From the NCBI RefSeq assembly GCF_013166605.1, contig NZ_JABKKF010000003.1:248001-312000 (forward strand): DNA of 64,000 nt. The letters are read 5' to 3'. Shown piece after piece: positions 53,332 through 61,739 of the stretch. The notes beneath the pieces were generated by a model that was given only the letters and a program-made list of their open reading frames with translations, was not told the origin of the DNA and did not search any database. Both the position numbers and the translations under genes were made by a program. Position 1 is the stretch's first letter, and every line of letters starts with the position of its first letter. This DNA is from Xylanibacter muris (GTDB taxonomy: Bacteria; Bacteroidota; Bacteroidia; Bacteroidales; Bacteroidaceae).

Positions 53332-54555
53332 TTATGGTTTAACAATTATACGCCAATAACCAGCCTTGTCAGAACCTTCATGGATGAGAATGCCTCTATC
53401 TCGAAGGTTCTTTATCTGTTTCTTGACACCATCCAAAGAGATACCCAATTCATTTGCCATTTTTTCACGAGTTATCATCGGGTTAGATATGACCATATCT
53501 ATAATACGTTGAGCCGTTCTACCAACAGGTTTGTTGGCATTTCGTTTTACAGGGTACTTTTCGAGGGTACTATTTTTGTTTACAGGGTACTTTTCTCCCG
53601 AACATTTTTCGTTTACAGGGTACTTTTCGAGGGTACTATTTACCCTGTTGGCCACTTCCTCGACAGGTATTCTGCCGTTCTCACTCCAATTCAGATTATA
53701 GAACGTGGTGTAGAAAGAAGTCGCTTCCGTTTGATATTGTGGTTCTTTCCCTTGCAAGAAATTAGGCAGCTTCTCTGTAAGTTCCCGCATTTTCCGTAAG
53801 CCGGAACCACGTTTCTCCATATAGTCCAACTGTGTGAACACATCCGCAATGACGGGATTGCGGCGCATGGAAGGCACTTTAAATATGTCACGGTCTTGAA
53901 TCTGTGTTCCGTCAAGCATAGCACCGGGTGATACCAATTCTACACGGTCATCGTAAATGTCAATATGCACTTCACCGCCCATTACCGTATAATCTCTATG
54001 GATAAGATGATTTACCAACCCTTCAAAGATGGCACGGTCGGAATAGTCAGGGAGATTCAGACGATAGTTCGGCATCTTCACCCATCCGCTCATGGTGTAG
54101 TTCTTGATGAAGTCCATGCCGTATTTCAATAGCAATACTAGGTTAGCCCGGTGTTCTACGGAACTGATGGCATCATCCTTATAGAGTCCAGTCCAACGGG
54201 TGCAGAAAATACGTGATTGGAATACGGTGCAGTTATCCACGAACAATAATCCGGCATTGGTCAATTTACCGTCAGGAGTAACCAGACCGAATGATTCCAG
54301 ATACTTGTCATTCCATTCCTGATGGGTCTGTTCGCGGAAAGTATTGGCAAGGATAATGAAAGAGTGCTTGCTGGCATCCACTTGGGTAGGCAGTGAATCC
54401 CAAGTCATGTGCGTACCTTTCAATACCAATGAAAGAAGCTGTTGCGAATTACACTCCACGCTTTCATTGCCAACTCGTACATATGCGGTACGTGTCCCAT
54501 CCTGATAATAGTAATAAGGTGTAAGCGTTCCTGCCTTTACTTTCACTTCAAGCAA
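53332..54555 (-). CDS. AlbA_2/RecG-like ATP-binding protein, apparently N-terminally truncated
   Basis: 407 aa in frame, starting only with TTG at 54555; the frame runs on for about 70 bp upstream without an ATG. The sequence begins in the middle of the AlbA_2 domain (LEVKVKAGTLTPYYYYQDGTRTAYVRVGNESVE), so roughly 80-90 residues of the usual N-terminus are missing. The RecG-like/HATPase_c_4-like part follows (FEGLVNHLIHRDYTVMGGEVHIDIYDDRVELVSPG ... NPVIADVFTQLDYMEKRGSGLRKM), then an 11-aa triplicated linker and a winged-helix C-terminus (ITREKMANELGISLDGVKKQIKNLRDRGIL). The truncation coincides with the left end of mobile element 2. Confidence 0.75.
   Translation of the reverse strand: MLEVKVKAGTLTPYYYYQDGTRTAYVRVGNESVECNSQQLLSLVLKGTHMTWDSLPTQVDASKHSFIILANTFREQTHQEWNDKYLESFGLVTPDGKLTNAGLLFVDNCTVFQSRIFCTRWTGLYKDDAISSVEHRANLVLLLKYGMDFIKNYTMSGWVKMPNYRLNLPDYSDRAIFEGLVNHLIHRDYTVMGGEVHIDIYDDRVELVSPGAMLDGTQIQDRDIFKVPSMRRNPVIADVFTQLDYMEKRGSGLRKMRELTEKLPNFLQGKEPQYQTEATSFYTTFYNLNWSENGRIPVEEVANRVNSTLEKYPVNEKCSGEKYPVNKNSTLEKYPVKRNANKPVGRTAQRIIDMVISNPMITREKMANELGISLDGVKKQIKNLRDRGILIHEGSDKAGYWRIIVKP
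53545..53645 (-). repeat. 33-bp tandem repeat, three copies, inside the AlbA_2-type gene
   Basis: Three units starting near 53545, 53578 and 53611 on the plus strand share TTTACAGGGTACTTTTC; the period is exactly 33 bp, keeping frame. They encode three 11-aa units with the EKYPV core in the linker before the winged helix. Confidence 0.8.
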
Positions 54556-54655
54556 GGTATGTTTTGAGCATAGTAAAACGGATATAAGCCAAGCAAAATG
54601 AATTAAATGATTGTCAGCGTGTTACGACGATTGGCTTTTGCGGTGAGTTTCTTGT

Positions 54656-54710
54656 TTTTGCGCCTATTTTCGCAAATAGTACAACATTAGTACAACATCA
54701 CGCCGTTTCG
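54656..54710. promoter_or_regulatory. Left-end region of mobile element 2 with paired AGTACAACAT
   Basis: AGTACAACAT is repeated, 14 bp apart, just upstream of the second integrase. Likely integrase arm-type sites. The insertion junction should lie between here and 54556, where the AlbA_2-type coding similarity stops. Confidence 0.4.
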
Positions 54711-54792
54711 ATTGTTAATAGATGTTGTGAGCGATTTCCGTGTTTCACAACACGTCGCTACCTTTGCGTTACGAACACAAAATTAAAGATTT

Positions 54793-56055
54793 ATGGGCAG
54801 ACTACCAAACAAACTCAAACAAAATCCGCGCCTTGTGCAGCACGTCATGAGCGATGGACGGGCAAGCCTCGCTCTTGACTTTTATCTCGGCAGGACGGAG
54901 GCTCCCGTATATGACGATGACGGCAACCCCGTTCTCTATACCAAAGGGGCGATGAAAGGGAAACCGAAATACACCGTCAGACACCAACGCCGCCGCGAGG
55001 CGTTGAACCTCTACATATGGGTCGCGCCACGCACCGCGCAGGAGCGTCAGCAGAACAAGAGCACACTTCAACTCGCCGAAAAAATCCGTTTCGAGCGTGA
55101 GCAGGAGATGCTTGAAGACCGCAAGGGCTATCGGCTGAAAAAGGAAAAGGAGAGCAACTTCCTCCGATATTTCGAGCAGCACCGCGATAACGAGGCGTTC
55201 ACAATATCCGTAAGAAAGTCATACAAGTATTCCTATATCCGTTTCACAGAGTATTTGGCAGAAAATCCTATCTACTCAAAATATGCGACTATCCTGCCAA
55301 TGGACGCAATCACTCCCGATATGGTAATGGGCTTCACCAACTATCTGCGGAAGAAATGCACCGGGGAGGGGCCGAGAAAGAACTATCATTGGTTCAAGAA
55401 AGTTATCGCCGACGCTGTGGAGGAAGAACTCATGCGCAAGAACCCGTGCAAGGGCATCCGCATTGTCTATGACACGAATGTAATGCTCAAGGAGATACTT
55501 TCACCGAAAGAAATCCGTAAGCTGGCTTCGTTCCGATACGAGGGCGAACACCGGGAGGTGCAGAGAGCATTCATCTTCTGCTGCCATACCGGGATGCGCT
55601 ACTGCGATGTGTCGGAGCTGACATTCGCCAATATCGACACGGACGGAATGGTAATGCGTTTCACCCAAAAGAAAAGCGCAGGACGCAGCGCACACGCCGC
55701 AGTTGTGACACCGCTGAATGACGAACTGCTTAAACTCATAGGCACTCCCAAAGGCGATGACCCTGCAAAAGAGAAGATATTTATTCTTCCACACAAGGGT
55801 ACGGCGAGAAAGCATCTTGCCCGGTGGGTGAAACTGACGGGCATAACCAAGCATATCACATGGCATTGCGCCCGCCACAGTTTCGCTGTAAACCTGCTCA
55901 ACGCAGGAGCGAACATAAAGACCGTATCCGCGTTGTTAGGACACGCAAGCATCAAAATGACGGAGAAATATCTCCATGTCGTTGACGCTCTCAAACAAAA
56001 GGCGATAAACAGCCTCGGCAAAACAAATTTCGACACCGAGGACGATAAAGATTGA
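54793..56055 (+). CDS. Tyrosine recombinase (integrase) of mobile element 2
   Basis: 420 aa, ATG start. Arm-type N-terminus, SAM_5-like core-binding domain (about 130-220), and a catalytic domain with Arg in HTGMRYCDV, HxxR in HCARHSFA, GHASIKMT and the nucleophile Tyr in EKYLHVV. The active site is intact. Only distantly like the integrase at 31329-32591, so the two elements are independent. First gene of the more GC-rich element. Confidence 0.93.
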   Translation: MGRLPNKLKQNPRLVQHVMSDGRASLALDFYLGRTEAPVYDDDGNPVLYTKGAMKGKPKYTVRHQRRREALNLYIWVAPRTAQERQQNKSTLQLAEKIRFEREQEMLEDRKGYRLKKEKESNFLRYFEQHRDNEAFTISVRKSYKYSYIRFTEYLAENPIYSKYATILPMDAITPDMVMGFTNYLRKKCTGEGPRKNYHWFKKVIADAVEEELMRKNPCKGIRIVYDTNVMLKEILSPKEIRKLASFRYEGEHREVQRAFIFCCHTGMRYCDVSELTFANIDTDGMVMRFTQKKSAGRSAHAAVVTPLNDELLKLIGTPKGDDPAKEKIFILPHKGTARKHLARWVKLTGITKHITWHCARHSFAVNLLNAGANIKTVSALLGHASIKMTEKYLHVVDALKQKAINSLGKTNFDTEDDKD

Positions 56056-56187
56056 GTTTTTTCTCGCCGCCTTGATGCACTTTCCGCATTGTCGGAGCGT
56101 TATAAGGTTGTGCAAGTGAGAATAAAGACTTAACTTTGCATACGAATCGCAGTCATAAATTTATTTTGATTGTGGATTTTAGTGGTG

Positions 56188-56220
56188 GGACACTGGGAGG
56201 GATACCCGGTGTCCTTTTTC
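56188..56220 (+). terminator. Terminator after the second integrase
   Basis: GGACACTGGG (56188-56197) pairs with CCCGGTGTCC (56205-56214), one G-T mismatch, followed by TTTTT. Confidence 0.65.
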
Positions 56221-56331
56221 CTCTCACAGCATACTTGCAATCAAGGTTGCAAGATTTCTCGACTTAACAACTCTATATATCAGAAATTTGTTGTATCTTT
56301 GTAATCTAATAAGCAACAAAGGAGTACAGAC

Positions 56332-56490
56332 ATGGCACGACCTATCAAAGAAACCCCCGTATTAAGGGGCAAGGACGCTGAGAATTTCGCCAAGAGAATG
56401 GCGAATCCCGCTCCCGTCAGCAAGGCTGAAAAGGAAGCGGCGAGAAAGGCGTATGAGGCGTTCAAAGCCATAAGCACATTCCCGATGTAA
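56332..56490 (+). CDS. Small protein upstream of GNAT, antitoxin candidate
   Basis: 52 aa, too short to be listed by length filters. It reads MARPIKETPVLRGKDAENF, then a basic helix (KAEKEAARKAYEAFKAI). A GGAG ribosome-binding site lies 8 nt before the ATG, and a TATCTTTG -7 box at 56294-56301. It ends 2 bp before the acetyltransferase start. No ribbon-helix-helix motif is obvious, unlike the usual antitoxins of GNAT toxins. Confidence 0.7.
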   Translation: MARPIKETPVLRGKDAENFAKRMANPAPVSKAEKEAARKAYEAFKAISTFPM

Positions 56491-56492
56491 TT

Positions 56493-57026
56493 ATGGACTT
56501 TGACAAATTCACTTTCCGGCAGATAGATGCCGATACACGGATAAAGTCATTCGATTGCGGCGATGCCGATTTGAATGACTTTTTAATTTCCGATGCTGTC
56601 AACTACTACAAGTCGATGATGGCGTTGACCTATCTGCTCGAAGATAACGAGGCGGACAAGACCGTTGCTTATTACAGCCTGCTAAACGACAAGATTGTTT
56701 TTGACCCCGATGAGAAGAAACTGTGGAACCGTCTTAACCGCCGCGTAGCTAACTCCAAACGGCGCAAGGAATATCCGGCAGTTAAAATCGGTCGTCTTGC
56801 CATCTCGAAAGACTATGCCGGAAAGCAGATAGGCAGGGCGATTCTCCTGCAAGTAAAGCATATTTTCGCCACTATGCGCCGAAGTGCTTGCCGTTTCATC
56901 ACGGTTGACGCATACGCCGCAGCCGTGCCGTTCTATGAGAAATGCGGCTTTATGTTCCTCTCCGATAAAGACAAACATTCTCCTACAAGGGCGATGTATT
57001 TCGACCTTATCAATTTTCCCGATTGA
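56493..57026 (+). CDS. GNAT-family N-acetyltransferase (TacT-like toxin candidate)
   Basis: 177 aa, ATG start. It opens with IKSFDCGDADLNDFLISDAVNYYKS, typical of TacT/AtaT-type acetyltransferases, and has the acetyl-CoA site IGRLAISKDYAGKQIGRAIL (about 97-116) and the VDAYAAAVPFYEKCGF end motif. In known pairs such enzymes acetylate charged tRNAs and stop translation. The 52-aa ORF 2 bp upstream would be its antitoxin. It sits in a mobile element, where such pairs stabilise the element. Confidence 0.82.
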   Translation: MDFDKFTFRQIDADTRIKSFDCGDADLNDFLISDAVNYYKSMMALTYLLEDNEADKTVAYYSLLNDKIVFDPDEKKLWNRLNRRVANSKRRKEYPAVKIGRLAISKDYAGKQIGRAILLQVKHIFATMRRSACRFITVDAYAAAVPFYEKCGFMFLSDKDKHSPTRAMYFDLINFPD

Positions 57027-57029
57027 TAA

Positions 57030-57242
57030 ATGGGGGTTGTTGTTTTCATAAGTATATTGGTTCTCGCATTATTTCTAATGCGTTGGATAATGAATCTACT
57101 GGCGCAAAAAATTCATTATCCTTGGCTTGTGGTGCTTCTAACACTTATAATCGGAGGCATTATCTTAATTTTAGTGGGATTCATAGCGTTTGCATTTGGA
57201 TTAGCCGGATATTTTGGTAACGCACTGCCTCCTGCGCAGTGA
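57030..57242 (+). CDS. Small two-helix membrane protein
   Basis: 70 aa, ATG 4 bp after the GNAT stop. Hydrophobic segments near 4-20 and 32-60 (VVVFISILVLALFLM, WLVVLLTLIIGGIILILVGFIAFAF). No family recognised. It probably shares the transcript of the GNAT pair. Confidence 0.45.
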   Translation: MGVVVFISILVLALFLMRWIMNLLAQKIHYPWLVVLLTLIIGGIILILVGFIAFAFGLAGYFGNALPPAQ

Positions 57243-57907
57243 AATCAACGCATCATTTGCAAATTCCGAAAAATTTTCGTAACTTAATATAGCAATCCTG
57301 GCAGAGAATTAGCCGATTTCAGTCAGCCATTAGTCAATGCAAGTCGCAAGGTGCTGAAAATTTGGATATTCCGTGCCGGGGTTGTAATTTCGTCGCGCAA
57401 TCAAGGAAACGAACTCCGAAAAGAAAAAGCTGGACGTATGGCGGAATAACACGGACAAAGCCAGACACAGCGAACCATCATGGAAATTTCCTTGTTTGTA
57501 GTAACGGAGCATTGGCAGCCGATATGCCGGGAACAATGATTAAAACCGCTACAATGATTATAGCGACATCAGTGCTACCCCCTCTGCCGACTGCACCACT
57601 TGCGAAAGCAAGAACCATTGAGAATTGACTTTTATTATATCCGTATATGACGTATATAAAAGCGGCAGTACGAGTGTAAGCCCTGTCAATTGCCTTATAT
57701 CCCGTGGCAATAACAGGACAAAATCATTTTCAATGATTTTCGCTGTTTTGCAAGGCAAAGGGCAGTTGCCCGATTATTATATTAACGGTAGTCAAGCAGC
57801 CTTATCCCTCCGGGTGTAGTCAGGGCTGTGAGGCTTATTTTAACCCTTTGACAACACCCCCACATCTGTATGATGAAAATCCACACGTTTTTAATTCTGA
57901 AAAGTCT
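57243..57907. other. Gap of about 660 bp without a supportable gene
   Basis: Several short frames exist on both strands, but none has a ribosome-binding site, coding-type codon use or recognisable motif. I see no terminator or clear repeat. It may hold a decayed gene or a non-coding RNA of the element. Confidence 0.4.
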
Positions 57908-58330
57908 ATGCCCAATGCGCTAAAACTTTCCCTGACCACTAATCAATCCACATCCACAATGAACATGACTGATTTTCTTAATCTCCCCTTCGTGGAAGTC
58001 CTCAAACTTCTTGTGAGGGGGTCGGTAGAGGCGTATCTCTCCGAAAAGGAAGCATCTGCTTCAACCGATGCAGAGGCAGCGAAACCAGAATGTGAATCGC
58101 TCGACATGAACGGTGCGCTGGCTTTTCTCAATGCCAACGGCTATCCCATAAAGAGAGGACAGCTTTACAAGGAAACGAGCAAGGGAACAATCCCTTTCCA
58201 GAAATTCGGGCGAAAACTCCATTTCAAGAAATCGCAGCTGCTTGAATGGGCCGAATCCAAGCTGATAGACGGTAACGCCGTGGGTGTGCTTGTACCCGCC
58301 ACCGTAGCACAGAAAGGGGGTAAGCGATGA
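57908..58330 (+). CDS. Excisionase/HTH_17-type DNA-binding protein of mobile element 2
   Basis: 140 aa from ATG 57908 (a TTG at 57848 and ATGs at 57959/57965 are alternatives). C-terminal HTH: LDMNGALAFLNANGYPIKRGQLYKETSKGTIPFQKFGRKLHFKKSQLLEW, the pattern of excisionase-like proteins in Bacteroidales elements. The stop overlaps the DUF3987 start (4 nt). Confidence 0.75.
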   Translation: MPNALKLSLTTNQSTSTMNMTDFLNLPFVEVLKLLVRGSVEAYLSEKEASASTDAEAAKPECESLDMNGALAFLNANGYPIKRGQLYKETSKGTIPFQKFGRKLHFKKSQLLEWAESKLIDGNAVGVLVPATVAQKGGKR

Positions 58331-59670
58331 AAAAAGAAGATACCGCCGAAAAGATAAACATTGGCAATCCTTTCCCTCTCGATGTACTCCCCAAGAAAGT
58401 GCGTGAAATAATCGACGAGGCAAACGTCACTCTCGGTTTCCCGAAGGACTATCTCGCCATGTCAATGCTCACGGCTATGTCGGCGGCAATAGGCAACACC
58501 CACAAGGTCGAATACAATACCTGCTGGCAGGAGTATTGCATTCTTTTCGTCGCCCTTGTAGGCCGCCCCGGAGCGAACAAGAGCCACCCTTTGAGTTTCG
58601 CCATGCAGCCGTTGATTGATTTCGACGCGGAGCAGTCGGCAATCTTCAACGAGGCGATGAAACGCTACGGGGCGGCAATGGAGCTGCCGCCGAAAGAGAG
58701 AGCCGCCAACGGCTACGACACCAACCCGGCAGAGCCGAGGCGCATACGGTTCACCTTGCAGGATGTAACCCCGGAGGCAGTCCACCGCATACTCTCGGAA
58801 AATCCGAGGGGGCTGTGCCTCTATGCCGACGAACTCGCCGCATGGTTCAAGAACTTCAACCGCTACAACAACGGCTCCGAATCCGAGTTCTGGATGTCGG
58901 TGTTCAACCACAAGGTAGCCATGTCCGACCGCAAGAGCAGCCAGAGCGGTGTGTTCATCGCCAATCCGTTCCTGTGCGTCATCGGTACGATCCAGCCCAA
59001 AGTGCTGGGCGAACTCGCCGCCGGAAACCGCAACGCCAACGGCTTCATGGAGCGTTTTCTCTTTGTAGTGCCGGATGACCAATCCAAAGTGAAATGGAGC
59101 AGCGAGAGAAAAACACCCTCATTCGACATCGTGGCGGCATGGCGTGAGGTAATCTTCAAGCTGACGGATATTGTTCCGGCAACCGACACCAACGGCAATG
59201 TAATCCCGGAGAACGTGCTGTTTGCACCCGAAGCGTTCGACCGCCTTGTCAAATGGCAGAACGACTACACCGACAAATGCAACGCCGAGGAAAGCGACAC
59301 GCAGACCGCCATAGCGAGCAAACTCGAAATCTATGCCGTGAGGTTCTGCCTCCTGCTGGCTGTTGCGGATTGGGCTACCGGGGCGAAGAAGAAAAAGGCG
59401 ATAGACACTGCCGTTGTCGAACGTTCAATCCGGCTGACGGAGTATTTCCGCGTGACAGCCGCAAAGGTGCAGGGCATAATCGGCGAGGACGGATTGACCG
59501 ATGTGCAGCTTGCCGTGATGTCGGAACTGCCCGACACGTTCACCACCGCCGAGGGCGTTGCCATCGCCTCCAAAAACGGAATGCCGGAACGGACATTCAA
59601 ACGTTTCCTGCGTGATAAACGGGGCGTTTTCTTCTCGCGCGACAGCCACGGCACATACACAAAATTCTAA
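58327..59670 (+). CDS. DUF3987 protein of mobile element 2
   Basis: 447 aa, ATG start. Visible blocks: GRPGANKSHPLSFAMQPL (Walker-A-like), LCLYADELAAWFKNFNRYNNGSESEFWMSVFNHK, and FLFVVPDD after GFMERFLF. Shorter than the DUF3987 protein at 33803 because it lacks the PriCT-2 part. Presumed primase/helicase-like replication function. Clearly more GC-rich than the neighbouring defence operon. Confidence 0.85.
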   Translation: MKKEDTAEKINIGNPFPLDVLPKKVREIIDEANVTLGFPKDYLAMSMLTAMSAAIGNTHKVEYNTCWQEYCILFVALVGRPGANKSHPLSFAMQPLIDFDAEQSAIFNEAMKRYGAAMELPPKERAANGYDTNPAEPRRIRFTLQDVTPEAVHRILSENPRGLCLYADELAAWFKNFNRYNNGSESEFWMSVFNHKVAMSDRKSSQSGVFIANPFLCVIGTIQPKVLGELAAGNRNANGFMERFLFVVPDDQSKVKWSSERKTPSFDIVAAWREVIFKLTDIVPATDTNGNVIPENVLFAPEAFDRLVKWQNDYTDKCNAEESDTQTAIASKLEIYAVRFCLLLAVADWATGAKKKKAIDTAVVERSIRLTEYFRVTAAKVQGIIGEDGLTDVQLAVMSELPDTFTTAEGVAIASKNGMPERTFKRFLRDKRGVFFSRDSHGTYTKF

Positions 59671-59689
59671 ATTTACCCTTGACATTTTT

Positions 59690-59744
59690 GGCACTTTGGC
59701 ATTTTCACCCTCACGGGCGATTGTGCCAAAATGCCGAAAGTGCC
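59690..59744 (+). other. oriT-like hairpin upstream of the MobV relaxase
   Basis: GGCACTTTGGCATTTT (59690-59705) pairs with AAAATGCCGAAAGTGCC (59728-59744), one bulged base, 22-nt loop. In MobV systems oriT lies just upstream of the mob gene and contains an inverted repeat. No T-run follows, so a terminator is less likely. Confidence 0.45.
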
Positions 59745-59767
59745 ACGAGTGTATCCCTAAATTTGAA

Positions 59768-60058
59768 ATGATGAAATCAAGTTTTTTTCTCGGTGTACCA
59801 CTATACCCGTTACAGTGGTTTACCGCCCTGCGACCCTTATACGGGGAGCAGTTCCATCCGTGCTGCCGCGCACGGAAATTACAGCCATGCGGGAAATTCC
59901 TTAGCATATTAGGGAATTTTTCGAGCCGCATTGTCTGCGACAACGCTAAAAATATCCCCAATATGCCAAAGGGTGACATCCCTTTGGAAACCCCTCAACG
60001 GCTTAACATGAAGCCGTACACTCCAATTGCTCCGCAACAAAAACTCGTTCGCCTATGA
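59768..60058 (+). CDS. Doubtful small ORF coupled to the relaxase
   Basis: 96 aa from ATG 59768. Its stop overlaps the relaxase ATG (ATGA), which is the only support. The residue make-up (Pro, Cys, Arg) looks non-coding and no family is recognised. The gap 59671-60054 otherwise holds the oriT-like hairpin. Confidence 0.2.
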   Translation: MMKSSFFLGVPLYPLQWFTALRPLYGEQFHPCCRARKLQPCGKFLSILGNFSSRIVCDNAKNIPNMPKGDIPLETPQRLNMKPYTPIAPQQKLVRL

Positions 60059-61677
60059 GCTATGCAGTGTTCCACATCATCAAGGCTAACTCGTCTTTGA
60101 ACTCGATAGCCAGGCATATCGAGCGCACCTCCCATCCCGACAACGCAGACCCGGAGCGGACGCACCTCAACCGCTACGGGCTGGTCGAATATCCCGACGG
60201 GATAACCGGGCTTGCGGCTGCTGTCGAACACCGCATAGCCAATGCCGGGATAACCCGGAAAATCTCCGACCGGCAAGTACGCTGCCTCAACATGGTGATG
60301 ACCTCCGACAACGAGGGTATGCAGAAAATCATCGACGCCGGAAAATTCGACCAATGGATAGCCGACAACATCAAATGGGTTCGTGACACATTCGGCAGTG
60401 ACAATGTTGTCGGCGCAGCCCTGCACATGGACGAGCGCACACCGCATCTCCACATAGCGGTCGTTCCGATTGTCACAACCGAGAGAAAGAAGAAAGCGAG
60501 GGAGGCGGCGGTTAAGAAGCGTTACCGCACCAAGCCGACCAACCGCCCCCGGCTGTGTGCCGACGACATAATGGAGCGTAAGGCGATGAGCCGTTACCAA
60601 GACCTCTATGCCGAGGCAATGGCGAAATACGGATTGGAGCGAGGCATCCGGGGTTCGGAAGCACGGCATATCGACCAACACGAATATTACCGCCAATGCC
60701 AGCGCGAGAAAGCCGGACTTGAAAAGGATGTCGCCGAACTCTCCACCGAGAAAAAGAAGCTCGACAAAGAGAAGAAATCATTGGAGAGCAAGGTCGGTCA
60801 TCTTGAATGTCAGACAATCGCCCTCGACGCTCAACGGAAACAAATGAGAGTGGTAAACGAGGAAATGCGGCAGGCTAACAGCGAACTCTATTCGGAACAC
60901 ACCCGGCTGACCGAGGTAAATTCTTCTCTCGCCGCCGAGAACAAATCGCTTGCCGACACCAATGCCGGACTTTCGGAAGAAGCCTCAAGGCTGTCGACAC
61001 AGCGGGAGAATCTTGCAGCCGACACCGAAAGGCTGACCGCCGAGAAAAAGGCATACGAGGCGCAGACCACCGAGGCACGGCAGGAGGCTGAAACCGCCAT
61101 GTGTGAGCGTGATGAAGCCAAAGCCGAGCGCGACGCACAGCGAAAGGAAGCCGTCAGCAACATCGCCAACATCTTCACCGGGAGCAAGACCAAGCGGCTT
61201 GAAGCCGAGGTTGCACGGAAAGACAATGAAATCCGGGAGCTGAAAGACCGAGCCGAGGCAATGGAGCAGGATTTTCGCCGTGAGATGTCCAACCTCTCCG
61301 ACAGCCTACGCAGACAAAAGGAGAGTGAGGCTTCCACAATCCGGATACACAACTATCTGGAAACCGACCTCAACACATTCTTCCCCGATGTGCTTCCGAT
61401 GTTGGAGGCGGCGAGGGAATGCCGTGAGGTCGGTTTGTCGGACACTGTAACCCGTGCTTTGCTTGACCAGAAAACGCGATATTTCAAGGAGGGAGCCACC
61501 ATCCATTCGGAAACATACCGTCAAGATTTCGATGTATCCAACGCAGAGGTGCAAATCAAGCGCAGCCCCACGGACAACAAATTTCACCTCCACATCAACG
61601 GCACCCGTGTGTTCCAATGGCTCAAAGAGCAATGGCAACGCCTAAAACAAACGTTCAGCCGAGGTATTAGACGCTGA
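60055..61677 (+). CDS. MobV-type relaxase (Pre/Mob family) of mobile element 2
   Basis: 540 aa, ATG start. N-terminal Pre/Mob domain with RTSHPDNADPERTHLNRYGL and the HMDERTPHLHIAVVPI metal motif (His-x-Asp-Glu-x-x-Pro-His-x-His, about residues 123-138). A long coiled coil follows (about 215-430), then a globular C-terminus. It nicks oriT and pilots the DNA for helper-dependent transfer. A different relaxase family from that of element 1. Confidence 0.93.
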   Translation: MSYAVFHIIKANSSLNSIARHIERTSHPDNADPERTHLNRYGLVEYPDGITGLAAAVEHRIANAGITRKISDRQVRCLNMVMTSDNEGMQKIIDAGKFDQWIADNIKWVRDTFGSDNVVGAALHMDERTPHLHIAVVPIVTTERKKKAREAAVKKRYRTKPTNRPRLCADDIMERKAMSRYQDLYAEAMAKYGLERGIRGSEARHIDQHEYYRQCQREKAGLEKDVAELSTEKKKLDKEKKSLESKVGHLECQTIALDAQRKQMRVVNEEMRQANSELYSEHTRLTEVNSSLAAENKSLADTNAGLSEEASRLSTQRENLAADTERLTAEKKAYEAQTTEARQEAETAMCERDEAKAERDAQRKEAVSNIANIFTGSKTKRLEAEVARKDNEIRELKDRAEAMEQDFRREMSNLSDSLRRQKESEASTIRIHNYLETDLNTFFPDVLPMLEAARECREVGLSDTVTRALLDQKTRYFKEGATIHSETYRQDFDVSNAEVQIKRSPTDNKFHLHINGTRVFQWLKEQWQRLKQTFSRGIRR

Positions 61678-61684
61678 TATAACA

Positions 61685-61717
61685 AGACCGCCGAGAAAAA
61701 TTCATTCTCGGCGGTCT
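61685..61717. terminator. Bidirectional terminator between relaxase and TonB-receptor gene
   Basis: A perfect 13-bp inverted repeat (61685-61697 with 61705-61717) with a 7-nt loop, in the 62-bp convergent gap. Confidence 0.75.
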
Positions 61718-61739
61718 ATAACAATAATTTAGGACCTTT

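Noticed and set aside
53299..53799. 166-aa plus-strand frame with repeats
   Set aside because: Antisense; its repeats are the complement of the 33-bp repeat in the real gene.
58462..59082. 206-aa minus-strand frame
   Set aside because: A shadow in GC-rich DNA opposite the DUF3987 gene.
60888..61352. 154-aa minus-strand frame, Ser/Ala-rich
   Set aside because: Complement of the relaxase coiled coil, where such shadow frames are expected.
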